Shown piece by piece: positions 1-8,798 of a stretch of DNA of 64,000 bases. The notes under the pieces were generated by a model. That model did not search any database, was not told the origin of the DNA, and worked only from the letters and a program-made list of their open reading frames with translations. Within the stretch, counting starts at the first letter, position 1; each line of letters starts with the position of its first letter. The stretch is from contig NZ_VDDA01000007.1 of assembly GCF_006151805.1 (NCBI RefSeq), forward strand, positions 202,841-266,840. Direction: 5' to 3'. A program made the translations under genes and the position numbers. The DNA is from Methylobacterium terricola (lineage in GTDB: Bacteria > Pseudomonadota > Alphaproteobacteria > Rhizobiales > Beijerinckiaceae).

Positions 1-766
1 CCTCGATCCCCTGCGGCATCAGCGCCACCACCGCCACCACGGCGAAGGCGGCCGCGGCCTCCGCCACCGTCGCGGCGGCCCGCGGCAGCCGCAGGGCGTC
101 GCGCAGGGTATAGGCGAGGCAGCCCACGAACAAGTCGAACAGGCAGCGCACGATGCCCCAGTTCTGGATCACGAATAGCGTGCGCGGGCTCACCCACCAC
201 AGCGCCAGCGCCAAGGTCGCCGCCAAGGTCGCAAAGACGAGGCGGGCCCGCGGGCCGGCGATCATCACCGTGAGGGCCAGCCCCAGCGAGGCCCAGAACT
301 CGACCGCGACGCTCCAGGACGGGAAGTTCCAGCTGTAATCGCCGAAGGTGCGGAAATTGTGCAGGAACAGGATGTGGGTGACGATCTCGATCGGCCGGTG
401 GCCGGCGCCGAAGGGCGGCGTCGCGACCGGCGTGCCGGCATGGCGCGACAGGTAGGCGTAGCGCACCAGCTCGAGCAGGATGAGGAGGGCGAGCGTCGCG
501 GCGTGCAGGGGCCAGAGCCGGCCGAACCGCATCAGGCCGAAGCGGAACACCTGCCGGCCGGTCGCCAGCCGGTCGCCATAGGCGTGCAGCAATACGAAGC
601 CCGACAGCACGAAGAAGATGTCGACGCAGAATTGCAGGTTCGGGAACCACGACTGCTGCAGCAACGGGTGGGCGAGCGGCATGTGGAAGAACGCCACCGT
701 CAATGCGCAGATGCCGCGCCCGGCATCCAATACCTCGAACCGGTCTTTCCCGTCGCGCCTGTTCAT
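1..766 (-). CDS. Acyltransferase family 3 (OafA/YrhL-like) membrane protein, partial
   Basis: Reading leftward from ATG at 766, the open frame runs off the left window edge after about 255 codons, so the C-terminus is missing. The N-terminus has the family signature: an Asp-x-x-Arg-Gly stretch with Arg17 followed by His28, then the FFVLSGF segment around residues 46-52 and a run of hydrophobic helices. Family members are integral inner-membrane enzymes that O-acetylate or O-acylate sugars, lipids or cell-surface glycans. It is divergent from an orphan acyl carrier protein 210 bp away, so an acyl-ACP donor is conceivable but unproven. The acceptor cannot be predicted from what is visible. Confidence 0.85.
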   Translation of the reverse strand, partial: MNRRDGKDRFEVLDAGRGICALTVAFFHMPLAHPLLQQSWFPNLQFCVDIFFVLSGFVLLHAYGDRLATGRQVFRFGLMRFGRLWPLHAATLALLILLELVRYAYLSRHAGTPVATPPFGAGHRPIEIVTHILFLHNFRTFGDYSWNFPSWSVAVEFWASLGLALTVMIAGPRARLVFATLAATLALALWWVSPRTLFVIQNWGIVRCLFDLFVGCLAYTLRDALRLPRAAATVAEAAAAFAVVAVVALMPQGIE

Positions 767-976
767 CGTCCGCCACCCGTGCCGTTCTCGCACAACCCTG
801 TCCGGTCCGGGGATGCCGGGCCGCCCGTTCGGCGCGGCAGCGCAGGATTGATGCCGGGCGGGCCAAGACCGGCGGGGCGGCCCGGATGGTACGAGACGAT
901 TCACCAGCCCGCCGGAATGAGTTTGATTTCTGCCGTGTAACTGCCTAGGATGCAGCAACTAGATTGAGGGCGATCG
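767..976. promoter_or_regulatory. Divergent promoter region, acyltransferase / acyl carrier protein
   Basis: This 210 bp stretch separates two divergent starts (ATG at 766 leftward, ATG at 977 rightward) and must hold both promoters. It is less GC-rich near 920-960 than its surroundings, consistent with a promoter for the acyl carrier protein gene. I could not assign -35/-10 boxes or an operator with confidence. Confidence 0.35.
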
Positions 977-1231
977 ATGGCTTATGCTGAGGCAATCCGC
1001 ACGATTCTGGCGCGCCACGGCACCCTCGCCCGCACCATCGACCAGCTCTCGGACGATGACTGCCTCTTCGACAACGGCCTCGACTCGTTCGGCGCCGTCC
1101 AGGTGATGATGGACCTGGAAGAGCATTTCGAGATCGAGTTTCCGGAACACCTGCTCAACCGCGACGCGTTCTCGACCATGCGCAACATCCGGGCCTTCGT
1201 GTCGGGGCAGATGGTCCAGAAGGCGGCGTAA
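977..1231 (+). CDS. Orphan acyl carrier protein
   Basis: An 84-residue acidic protein of the phosphopantetheine carrier family. The attachment site is Ser37 in the motif GLDSFG; canonical fatty-acid ACPs have DSL, so Phe38 is a deviation typical of specialised or non-ribosomal carrier proteins. The stretch DLEEHFEIEFPE after it is the usual recognition helix. A GAGG element lies about 9 bp before the ATG. It is not next to fab genes, which argues against being the housekeeping AcpP. Its only close neighbour is the divergent acyltransferase. The likely role is carrying an acyl or aminoacyl group for a dedicated modification; the substrate is unknown. Confidence 0.88.
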   Translation: MAYAEAIRTILARHGTLARTIDQLSDDDCLFDNGLDSFGAVQVMMDLEEHFEIEFPEHLLNRDAFSTMRNIRAFVSGQMVQKAA

Positions 1232-1566
1232 GGTCGGTCGATTTTATCGACCGGGCCTCAATTCTCTCTCGTATTCCCGGAACCGCGCAGCGGAACCGGG
1301 AGCCAAGCATAGTTTCCGCACCGGACGAGGTCGGAGCGCCGTCCCTGCATCGCTGTTGGGCGTGGAGCCCCCGTTCGGCTGCGTGGCTCCAGGACGGCGT
1401 CGCTCTCCGCGGGGCCTTCGGTCGCGTTGGCCCTCGCATCGACGCGAACTGGCGCGACGGATCTGGGCAACGGGCATGACGCCTGCCCCGTCCGCCGAGG
1501 GGCCGTGACGCGGACCCGGGAGGGTGTCGTGTCCGGATCCAGGGCGGACAGGCGCTGCGCGCCCGC
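1232..1566. other. Intergenic region between convergent genes, with a small inverted repeat
   Basis: No gene is supported in these 335 bp. Just after the acyl carrier protein stop there is a perfect 8-bp inverted repeat (1235-1242 and 1246-1253, 3-nt loop) without a downstream T-run; it may act as a terminator for either convergent gene. The rest is GC-rich sequence with only shadow frames. Confidence 0.5.
1235..1253. terminator. Possible hairpin terminator after the acyl carrier protein gene
   Basis: Arms cggtcgat and atcgaccg pair perfectly around a TTT loop, 3 bp past the stop codon. The lack of a U-tract makes intrinsic termination uncertain. Confidence 0.4.
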
Positions 1567-1941
1567 TCAGTTGAACTTCCCGCTCGCCGCCGCGCCGTCC
1601 GGCCCGGTGATCTGTACCACGCCCTTCGGGTTCGTGCCGAGCGCCACCGCGGCCTCGCCGGCGAGCCGCGCCTCCGCGGGCGCCAGGACGATCCGGGCGG
1701 GCTTGCCGCCGACGACCAGGATCGCCGTGCCCTTGAAGCCGGCCGGGGAGACCGGCTTCTCCTGGGCGTCGTAGACCCAGACCTCGACCCGGCGGTCCCT
1801 GGTCACGAGCTCGATATGGTAGGGACCGGCATCGGCGAGGCGCCCGCCCTTCTCCCCGGTGCCCTCGTGGGCGCAGGCCTGGTGGGCGCAGAACGGCAGG
1901 GCGATCGCCAGGGTGCCGGCGGTGAGGAGGCGCTGAAGCAT
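1567..1941 (-). CDS. Small secreted protein of the metal-efflux cassette
   Basis: A 124-residue protein with a clear N-terminal signal peptide (charged start, hydrophobic core about residues 5-17, likely cleavage after the ACA near residue 24, leaving a mature N-terminus rich in His/Glu/Gly). The rest looks like a small beta-rich domain with no catalytic motif that I recognise. It lies 28 bp downstream of the HME efflux permease on the same strand and is probably the last gene of that operon. A periplasmic metal-binding or accessory role is inferred only from position and the AHEG start of the mature chain. Confidence 0.8.
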   Translation of the reverse strand: MLQRLLTAGTLAIALPFCAHQACAHEGTGEKGGRLADAGPYHIELVTRDRRVEVWVYDAQEKPVSPAGFKGTAILVVGGKPARIVLAPAEARLAGEAAVALGTNPKGVVQITGPDGAAASGKFN

Positions 1942-1969
1942 CGGGGTCTCCGGGTGGTTTGAGGGAGGA

Positions 1970-4900
1970 TCAGAACGCGTCCGCGGGCGCGGGCGCAGCG
2001 GGGGCCCCGGCCCGCGCGGCGTCGCGCGCCGCCGCCAGGCGCTCCAGCGGGCGGCGGCCGAAGCGCAGGATCAGCACCGGCGTCAGCACCGCGTCGAGGA
2101 GGGTGGCGCTGACGAGGCCGCCGAAGATCGTCACCGCGACCGGGTGCAGGATCTCCTTGCCGGGACTCGCGGCATCGTAGAGCAGCGGCACCAGGGCGAC
2201 GCCGGCCGAGAGCGCGGTCATCAGCACCGGGGTCAGCCGCTCCAGGCTGGCGCGCACCACGAGGTCCGGCCCGAACGGCACGCCCTCGTCGAGCGCCAGG
2301 TTCAGGACGTGGCTGACCTTGAGGATGCCGTTGCGGGCCGCGATGCCGGTGAGCGTGATGAAGCCGATCATCGAGGCGACGGAGAGCGGCTGCCCGGCAA
2401 GCCACAGGGCCGCCACCGAGCCGACGAGGGAGAGCGGCACGCTGCCCATGATGATGAGCGCCAGCGCCCCCGAGCGGTAGCGGCTGGCGAGCAGCGCGAA
2501 GATCAACCCGAGCGAGACGAGGGAGAGCGCCCCGATGGTGCGGCTGGCCTCCTCCTGCGCCTGGAACGTGCCCTCCAGGCGGGTGAACACGCCGGACGGC
2601 AGGGTCTCGGCCGTCACCGCCTGACGGATGCCGGCGACGATCGCCGCCATGTCGGCCTCCCCGTTGGTGTTCGCCATCACGACGATGCGGCGCCGGCCGT
2701 TCTCGCGCAGGATCTGGTTCGGGCCGTCGGTCTCGCGGATATCGGCGAGCTGGCGCGCCGGCACCCAGCCCGACGGCGTCTCGACCAGGAGGTCGCCGAG
2801 ACCCGTGGTGGTGCGCTGCGCCTCGGGCAGCCGCAACACCACGTCGAAGCGGCGATAGCCGTCGACCACCGTCGAGACGAGGCGCCCGTTGGAGAGCCGA
2901 CCGATCTGCTCGACGAGCGCCGCCGGCTGCACCCCGTAGAGCGCCGCCCGTCCGTAATCGACCCGGATCTCGAGCTGCGGGATCCGGGTCTGCTTCTCGA
3001 CCTGGAGGTCGGCGAGGCCGGGGATCGCCCGCATCCGCTCCTGGAGCGAGGCCGCCACCCGGCGCAAGGAATCGAGATCCTCGCCGAAGATCTTGAGCGC
3101 GATCTCGGCCCTGACGCCGGACAGCATATGGTCGAGCCGGTGCGAGATCGGCTGGCCGACATTGACCGAGACCGGCAGCGCCGCGAGGCGCCGACGGATC
3201 TCGGCGACCAGCTCGGCCTTCGACCGGCCGCCGCCCTTGAGCGCCACTTCGAGGTCGGAGGAATGGACGCCCTCGGCATGCTCGTCGAGCTCGGCCCGGC
3301 CGGTGCGCCGGCCGACCGCCGCGACCTCCGGAATCTCCATCAGCAGGCGCTCGGCGATCGCGCCGACCCGGCTGCTCTCAGGGAGAGAGATGCCCGGGGT
3401 GAAGGCCATGGTGACGGTGAACGAGCCCTCGTTGAACGGCGGCAGGAAGGCCCGCGGCAGTTGCGACGCCGCGATGCCCGCCGCCGCGACGAGGGCTGCG
3501 ACGGTGCCGACGAGCAGGCCCTGGCGGCGGAACGCCACCCGGAGCGCGGCGGCATTGACCGCCTTCAGCCCACGGATGACGCGGCTCTCGTGCGCCTCCA
3601 GGCTCTTCATGCCCGGCAGGAGCCAGGCGGCGAGGACCGGCGTCAGGGTGATCGAGACGACGAGGCTCGCCAGGATCGACACGATGTAGGCCTGCCCCAG
3701 CGGCGCGAACAGCCGCCCCTCGATGCCCGAGAGGGCAAAGAGCGGCACGAAGACCAGCACGATGATCGCGGTGGCGTAGACGATGCCCGACCGCACCTCG
3801 TTCGAGGCCGACACCACCACGTCGAAGACCGAACGCGGGTTGCCGGCGGCGCGGTTCTCGCGCAGGCGGCGGAAGATGTTCTCGACGTCGACCACCGCGT
3901 CGTCGACGAGCTCGCCGATCGCGATGGCGAGGCCGCCGAGGGTCATGGTGTTGATCGACAGCCCGAGCAGATGGAACACCAGCGCCGTCGTCAGGATCGA
4001 GACCGGAATCGCCGTCAGCGAGATCAGGGTGGTGCGGAGGTTGAGCAGGAACGCGAACAGCACCACGGCGACCACCAGGATCGCCTCGACCAGCACCCGC
4101 TCGACATTGGCGATCGAGGTCTCGATGAAGTCGGCCTGGCGGAACAGGATCCTGTCGGCGGAGATGCCGGCGGGGAGCGAGGGCGCGATGTCCTTGAGCG
4201 CCGCCTCGATCGAGCGGGTCAGCGCCACCGTATCGACGTCCGGCTGCTTCTCGACCGAGACGATCACCGCCGGCTTGCCCTGGTAGCCGCCCTCGCCGCG
4301 CTTGGCCTTGGCCGCGAAGGACACCTCCGCCACCTGCCGCAGGCGCACCGGGGCATTGCTGGCGGCCCCCACCACGAGATCGCGCAGATCCTCCAGGCTC
4401 ATCGTACGGGCGATGTTCCGGATCAGGTACTCGCGCGAATACTGGTCGGTGAAGCCGCCGCCGGCATTGGTGCCGAATTGCTGCAGGGCCGCATCGAGCT
4501 GGGCGTTGGTGACGCCCAGCGCCCGCATCGCCGCCGGGTTCGGGGCGACGCGGAACTGCCGCACCTCGCCGCCGATCGGGATCACCTGCGCCACGCCCGG
4601 CACCGTGAGGAGCCGCGGCCGGAGCACGAAATCGGCGGTCTCGCGCAGCGCCATCGGCGACAGGTTCTCGCCGGTGACCGCGATCAGCAGCACCTGGCCC
4701 ATGATCGAGGAGACCGGGCCCATCTGGGGCGTCACCCCGCGCGGCAGCTGGTCCTGGACCAGGCTCAGGCGCTCGGCGACCTGCTGGCGGTTGCGGTAGA
4801 TGTCGGTGCCCCAGGCGAACTCGACGTAGACGACGGACAGGCCGACGCCCGAGACCGAGCGGATCCGGGTCACGCCCGGCAGGCCGTTGAGCCGGGTCTC

Positions 4901-5107
4901 GATCGGATAGGTCACCATCTGCTCGACCTCCGGGGGCGCGTAGCCCTCGGCCTCGGTCATGATGGTGACGGTCGGGCGGTTGAGGTCGGGAAAGACGTCG
5001 ACCGGGAGCCGCGTCAGGCTGAAAGCCCCGTAGAGCACCAGCACGAGGGCGAGCGCCAGGACGAGCAGGCGGTTGCGCAGCGATTGCGTGACCAGGACGG
5101 AGAACAT
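1970..5107 (-). CDS. Heavy-metal efflux RND permease (CusA/CzcA family)
   Basis: At 1045 residues this is full length for an inner-membrane RND pump of the heavy-metal (HME) subfamily. It begins with a transmembrane helix (about 12-32) and the porter-domain motif PVDVFPDLNRP, typical of HME proteins. The proton-relay helix around residues 394-410 reads AIAIGELVDDAVVDVEN, with the paired Asp402/403. This differs from the DFG-type helix of CzcA and the AIGAMVD-type helix of CusA, so metal specificity cannot be transferred from either. The pump exports metal ions using proton motive force together with an adaptor and an outer-membrane channel. The adaptor is encoded 12 bp upstream; no channel gene is nearby. 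Confidence 0.95.
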   Translation of the reverse strand: MFSVLVTQSLRNRLLVLALALVLVLYGAFSLTRLPVDVFPDLNRPTVTIMTEAEGYAPPEVEQMVTYPIETRLNGLPGVTRIRSVSGVGLSVVYVEFAWGTDIYRNRQQVAERLSLVQDQLPRGVTPQMGPVSSIMGQVLLIAVTGENLSPMALRETADFVLRPRLLTVPGVAQVIPIGGEVRQFRVAPNPAAMRALGVTNAQLDAALQQFGTNAGGGFTDQYSREYLIRNIARTMSLEDLRDLVVGAASNAPVRLRQVAEVSFAAKAKRGEGGYQGKPAVIVSVEKQPDVDTVALTRSIEAALKDIAPSLPAGISADRILFRQADFIETSIANVERVLVEAILVVAVVLFAFLLNLRTTLISLTAIPVSILTTALVFHLLGLSINTMTLGGLAIAIGELVDDAVVDVENIFRRLRENRAAGNPRSVFDVVVSASNEVRSGIVYATAIIVLVFVPLFALSGIEGRLFAPLGQAYIVSILASLVVSITLTPVLAAWLLPGMKSLEAHESRVIRGLKAVNAAALRVAFRRQGLLVGTVAALVAAAGIAASQLPRAFLPPFNEGSFTVTMAFTPGISLPESSRVGAIAERLLMEIPEVAAVGRRTGRAELDEHAEGVHSSDLEVALKGGGRSKAELVAEIRRRLAALPVSVNVGQPISHRLDHMLSGVRAEIALKIFGEDLDSLRRVAASLQERMRAIPGLADLQVEKQTRIPQLEIRVDYGRAALYGVQPAALVEQIGRLSNGRLVSTVVDGYRRFDVVLRLPEAQRTTTGLGDLLVETPSGWVPARQLADIRETDGPNQILRENGRRRIVVMANTNGEADMAAIVAGIRQAVTAETLPSGVFTRLEGTFQAQEEASRTIGALSLVSLGLIFALLASRYRSGALALIIMGSVPLSLVGSVAALWLAGQPLSVASMIGFITLTGIAARNGILKVSHVLNLALDEGVPFGPDLVVRASLERLTPVLMTALSAGVALVPLLYDAASPGKEILHPVAVTIFGGLVSATLLDAVLTPVLILRFGRRPLERLAAARDAARAGAPAAPAPADAF

Positions 5108-5119
5108 CGGGGCGCCTCG

Positions 5120-6880
5120 CTACCGGACCTGGTCCAGGAGCTCGGCGCCCTGGACCACCACGCGGGTGCCGGGCTCGACCCCAGCCTCGACCAGCACCCG
5201 GGCGCCGTCGAGGGGCGCGACCCGCACCGGCTTCGCCTCGTAGCGCTCGGCGGCAATGTGGGCGTAGACCACGTCCTGGCCGTTGGCACTGCGCACCACG
5301 CTCGCCCGCGGCAGGGCGAGGCCGCGCTGCTCGGCATCGGTCGCGGCCAGCACGGTGACGAACTGGCCGACGCGCAGGCCTTCCGTGCCGCCCTGGATCG
5401 CGAACTGCACCGGAATCGCCTGGTTGCGGTCGGCCAGCCCCGCGCCCTGGTAAGCCAGCGGCAGGCTGCGCCCGTCGGCGAGGCGCGCGGTGGCATCGGA
5501 AGCCGGCATCAGGGCGTCGAAGCTCAAGCCCTCGACCCAGAGCCTGTCGGGGTCGACGATCTGGAACACCATCTGGCCCGGCGCGGCCATCTGGCCCGCC
5601 ACGGCCGCGGCCTCGGCGATCACGCCGCCGACCGGGGCGGTCAGCACCTCGGGCTCCTGGCGGAGGCGGTCGAGGGCGGTGCGGCGGTCCTTGAGGCCCT
5701 TGAGCTCGTCCTGCGCCTCGTCGAGCTGCACCTGCGAGACCGCACCGCTGGGGCTGAGCTTCTGGTAGCGGTCGACCCGACGCTGCACGATGGCGATCTG
5801 CTGGTCGAGCTCGCCTTGCCGCTGGCGCATGTCGGACAGGTCCACCCTCTGCACCGGCGGGGTGACGAGGGCCAGCGCCTCGCCCGGGCGCACCCTCGTG
5901 CCGAGGCGCGGGAAGGTGCCGGACGGCGGCGGCGCCAGCCGGCCGCCGACGGAGGATTGCACCACGCCGCTGGCATTCGGGTCCGGGATGATGCGCCCCG
6001 GCAGCGACACGGTGCGGCGGAACGCGCCCTCCGCCACCACCTGCGTGCGCAGGGAGAGCAGGCGCTGGGTGGGCTTGGGCACGAACACCGCCCCGTCGGC
6101 GAGCCGCTGGGCGAGGTCGGCGGCGAGATCCGTAGGCTTGGGCACGAAGGCGGCGCGGACCTCCGGGTGATCCACCGACCCTCTCTGCGCGTCATGCGCG
6201 AAGGCGGTGGCGCCGAGGACCAGGGTTGCGGCGAGCACCAGCACGGCCAGCACCGGCGCCCGGCGCCCGGCCCGCATCAGCCCCATGGCGGCGAGGCCGA
6301 GCACGAAGCCCCCGGCCGCGGCGAGGCCGGCACCGGGATCGCGGGCGGAGAGCCGCTCGCTCAGCCCCTCGGTGAGCCGGTGCAGCCAGTGACCGTCCTG
6401 GCGCTCCGCCGCGTGTCCGGACCGGGCGGGATCGGCGGCCCTCGGCAGCGCCACCGTCAGCGGCAGCACGTCGAGGTCGCCGCTGGCCGTCACCGTGACG
6501 ACGAGGTCGAGGTGGTCGTCCTTCGGATCGCGCGTCGCGAGCCAAGGGGCGGGGAGGCGGTAGCTGCCGTCCGGGGCCGGGTGCGCCGTGGCGGGCCCGG
6601 CCGGCGTCTCGACCTCCAGAAGGGCGTCGGTGATCGGCTCGCCGGTGGCAAAGCGGTCGAGGTAGAGCACCAGCGCGTCGCCGCCGGGGATCGCCACCAG
6701 CTCGAAGGCGGCCGACGCCGCCTCGCCGCGCGGCGCGATGGTCTTCGAGACCGGCGGGGGCGGGGCGCCGTGGTCGTGGCCCTCATGGGCGGAGGCGAGG
6801 GTGGCGAGGAACGGCAGCGCCAGCAGGGCGAGCGCAACGGCCCGCGCACGCGGCGCGGCCGTCGACCGGAACGGGACCAT
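5120..6880 (-). CDS. Periplasmic adaptor of heavy-metal RND efflux, with N-terminal extension
   Basis: A membrane-fusion protein of 586 residues when started at ATG 6880. This start is chosen because a signal peptide (residues 11-31) follows at once; the frame stays open upstream but is Arg/Pro-rich. Two parts are visible. Residues 32-180 form an extracytoplasmic domain beginning AHEGHDHG, followed by two hydrophobic segments (about 184-202 and 209-228). From about residue 285 comes the usual adaptor: barrel-sandwich hybrid, coiled-coil hairpin (about 345-400) and beta-barrel. Ordinary CusB/CzcB adaptors are 380-520 residues without internal membrane segments. The hexapeptide FVPKPT occurs twice, near 245 and 266. 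It is the partner of the adjacent permease. Confidence 0.9.
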   Translation of the reverse strand: MVPFRSTAAPRARAVALALLALPFLATLASAHEGHDHGAPPPPVSKTIAPRGEAASAAFELVAIPGGDALVLYLDRFATGEPITDALLEVETPAGPATAHPAPDGSYRLPAPWLATRDPKDDHLDLVVTVTASGDLDVLPLTVALPRAADPARSGHAAERQDGHWLHRLTEGLSERLSARDPGAGLAAAGGFVLGLAAMGLMRAGRRAPVLAVLVLAATLVLGATAFAHDAQRGSVDHPEVRAAFVPKPTDLAADLAQRLADGAVFVPKPTQRLLSLRTQVVAEGAFRRTVSLPGRIIPDPNASGVVQSSVGGRLAPPPSGTFPRLGTRVRPGEALALVTPPVQRVDLSDMRQRQGELDQQIAIVQRRVDRYQKLSPSGAVSQVQLDEAQDELKGLKDRRTALDRLRQEPEVLTAPVGGVIAEAAAVAGQMAAPGQMVFQIVDPDRLWVEGLSFDALMPASDATARLADGRSLPLAYQGAGLADRNQAIPVQFAIQGGTEGLRVGQFVTVLAATDAEQRGLALPRASVVRSANGQDVVYAHIAAERYEAKPVRVAPLDGARVLVEAGVEPGTRVVVQGAELLDQVR

Positions 6881-6971
6881 CGGGGGAGGAAACCTTCGCG
6901 AGCGGACGGGATCGTGCGCCCGCGGGGACGCCCACCCGTCAGGGCGGCGCGCCGGCGCGGGACGCTGTGCG

Positions 6972-7415
6972 TCAGGCGAAGGGTCTGGGGGGTCTCGCGG
7001 GGGAATCCGGCACGATGCCGGCGGGCAGCGCATCCTCGGCCGCCGCGAAGCGCCGGGACGGCGGCAGGCTCAGGAACGCCGCCAGCCCGTCCGGCAGCAG
7101 GCCGGGCACGCAGCACGAGGCGCCCATCAGGCAGCACAGGCCGTTGCAGGGCCGGGCGTCGCGCGCCTCGTCCGCACTCGCGACGGTCAGGCGCCGGCCT
7201 TCCGCAACCGAGCGCGCCTCGACCGGCGTCAGCGTCGCGGCGGGCGCCTGAACGGACTGCTCGTGACGGGCGTGGCTCTGATGCGCGTGACCCTGATGGC
7301 CATGACCCTGATGGGCTTGGGCCGACGACACCCCGACCAGCGGCGCACCGATGCACGCGGCGATCATCACGATCACCACGGCCATGAGGCGCGCGAAGGG
7401 ACGGGGCAGGGTCAT
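6972..7415 (-). CDS. His/Cys-rich secreted protein, putative metal binder
   Basis: 147 residues from ATG 7415; an upstream in-frame start would prepend a charged tail before the signal peptide and is rejected. A signal peptide occupies residues 7-34. The mature chain opens with a His-rich run (residues 35-51, nine or so His alternating with Gly/Gln/Ala). It also has a Cys cluster at C90, C94, C95, C101 and C102. Both are plausible soft or borderline metal ligands. It is the first gene of the leftward efflux cassette, 91 bp before the adaptor. I recognise no named family. A periplasmic copper, zinc or nickel buffer or sensor is an inference from composition and position. Confidence 0.75.
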   Translation of the reverse strand: MTLPRPFARLMAVVIVMIAACIGAPLVGVSSAQAHQGHGHQGHAHQSHARHEQSVQAPAATLTPVEARSVAEGRRLTVASADEARDARPCNGLCCLMGASCCVPGLLPDGLAAFLSLPPSRRFAAAEDALPAGIVPDSPARPPRPFA

Positions 7416-7477
7416 GCCATCAGGGTAGCAGATTTGGCCCGGGAGGAAAGCCGGGGTGTCGCGGATCGATCGGGGCC

Positions 7478-8218
7478 TCACCCCGGCCCCACCGTCTTGT
7501 CCGGGTACCGGCACAGATCGGCGATCGGGCAGCGCCAGCATTCGGGCTTCCTCGCCTTGCAGACGTAGCGGCCGTGCAGGATCAGCCAGTGATGGGCGTT
7601 GAGGCGGTAGGGCTCGGGCACGATCGCCTCCAGCCCCGCCTGGACCTTGTCGGTGGTACTGCCCGGCGCCAGCGGCACGCGGTTCGAGACCCGGAAGATG
7701 TGGGTGTCGACCGCGATGGTCGGCTCGCCGAAGGCGACGTTGAGCACCACGCTGGCGGTCTTCTTGCCGACGCCGGGCAGCACCTCCAGGTGCGCGCGCT
7801 CCCGCGGCACCGCGCCGCCATGCTCCTCGATCAGGATGCGCGAGAGCGCGATGACGTTCTTGGCCTTGGTGTTGAACAGGCCGATCGTGCGGATGTGGTG
7901 CCGCACCGTCTCCTCGCCGAGCGCCAGCATCGCCGCCGGGTTGTCGGCGCGGGCGAATAGCGGCGCGGTGGCGAGGTTGACGCTCTTGTCGGTCGCCTGG
8001 GCCGAGAGCACCACCGCGACGAGCAGCGTGTAGGGGTTGAGGTATTCGAGGTCGGAGCGCGGCTCCGGGTTGGCGGCGCTCAATCGCGCGAAGATCTCGG
8101 CGAGCGTCGCGGCATCGACCGGCTCGGGCGTGACCGCCCGGGCCGTCATGGGCTTCACCAGCCCCGCCTTGACGGGTGCGGTGATTTTGTCGGGGGCGGC
8201 CTGCTTCCGGCGAGTCAT
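7478..8218 (-). CDS. nth: Endonuclease III, DNA glycosylase/AP lyase
   Basis: Base-excision repair enzyme that removes oxidised pyrimidines and cleaves abasic sites. The 246-residue frame from ATG 8218 has the helix-hairpin-helix LPGVGKKTA at 147-155 with catalytic Lys153 and the downstream VDTH with catalytic Asp171. Its four cluster ligands C220, C227, C230 and C236 have C-x6-C-x2-C-x5-C spacing for the [4Fe-4S] cluster. The roughly 35-residue basic N-terminal tail is longer than in E. coli (211 residues), as in many alphaproteobacteria. Divergent to the DUF2244 gene with only about 20 bp between the starts, so the two promoters must overlap the coding ends. Confidence 0.97.
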   Translation of the reverse strand: MTRRKQAAPDKITAPVKAGLVKPMTARAVTPEPVDAATLAEIFARLSAANPEPRSDLEYLNPYTLLVAVVLSAQATDKSVNLATAPLFARADNPAAMLALGEETVRHHIRTIGLFNTKAKNVIALSRILIEEHGGAVPRERAHLEVLPGVGKKTASVVLNVAFGEPTIAVDTHIFRVSNRVPLAPGSTTDKVQAGLEAIVPEPYRLNAHHWLILHGRYVCKARKPECWRCPIADLCRYPDKTVGPG

Positions 8219-8238
8219 GCGCGCCTTATATGGGGCGG

Positions 8239-8775
8239 ATGGCGAGCGGCAAGGCACCCGACGACGCAAGGACGCGGCACCCCTACGGGCGTGATCCGGA
8301 TGCGATCGAGCGCCCGGTCTTCTCCGCGACCATCCGGCCGCATTGCTCGCTGTCGCGCCTCGGCTTCCGGGTCGTGATGGTGGCCTGCGGCGCGGTGTCG
8401 CTCGTCACGGGCATCGCCTTCCTGCAGATGGGAATGTGGCCGGTCACCGGGTTCTTCGGCCTCGACATCGCCGCCCTGTGGCTCGCGCTCACCCTCAACG
8501 CCCGCCGCGGCCGCTCCTTCGAGGAGGTGGTGATCAGCCAGATCGAGGTGCTGGTCGCCCGGGTCAGCCATCGCGGCGAGCGGGCCGAGTGGCGCTTCAA
8601 CCCGCTCTGGACCCGGCTGCACAAGGTCGAGGACGAGGAATACGGGCTGCTCTCGCTGGCCTTCGTGTCGCGCGGCCAGCGGGTGCTGGTCGCCCGCGAC
8701 GCCTCGCCGGCGGAGCGGCAGAGCGTGGCGGAGGGGCTGACGCGGGCGCTCGCCGAGGTGAAGAAGGGGTATTGA
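8239..8775 (+). CDS. DUF2244 domain membrane protein
   Basis: About 178 residues from ATG 8239 (an in-frame ATG at 8230 is also possible). It has two adjacent transmembrane helices (about residues 37-57 and 63-80), then a cytoplasmic-type domain with EWRFNPLWTRL and a VSRGQRVLVARDASPAER segment; both fit the DUF2244 family common in alphaproteobacteria. The biochemical function is unknown. Being divergently paired with nth is a recurrent arrangement in this group as far as I recall, but no repair role is established. The repeat element at 8799 begins just after its stop codon. Confidence 0.88.
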   Translation: MASGKAPDDARTRHPYGRDPDAIERPVFSATIRPHCSLSRLGFRVVMVACGAVSLVTGIAFLQMGMWPVTGFFGLDIAALWLALTLNARRGRSFEEVVISQIEVLVARVSHRGERAEWRFNPLWTRLHKVEDEEYGLLSLAFVSRGQRVLVARDASPAERQSVAEGLTRALAEVKKGY

Positions 8776-8798
8776 GCCCCGGACACCCTGAAAACCTC

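Noticed and set aside
2144..7387. A 1747-codon open frame on the + strand
   Set aside because: It is antisense to the efflux permease and adaptor; composition is Arg/Gly/Asp/His-rich with no fold, as expected for a shadow frame in very GC-rich DNA.
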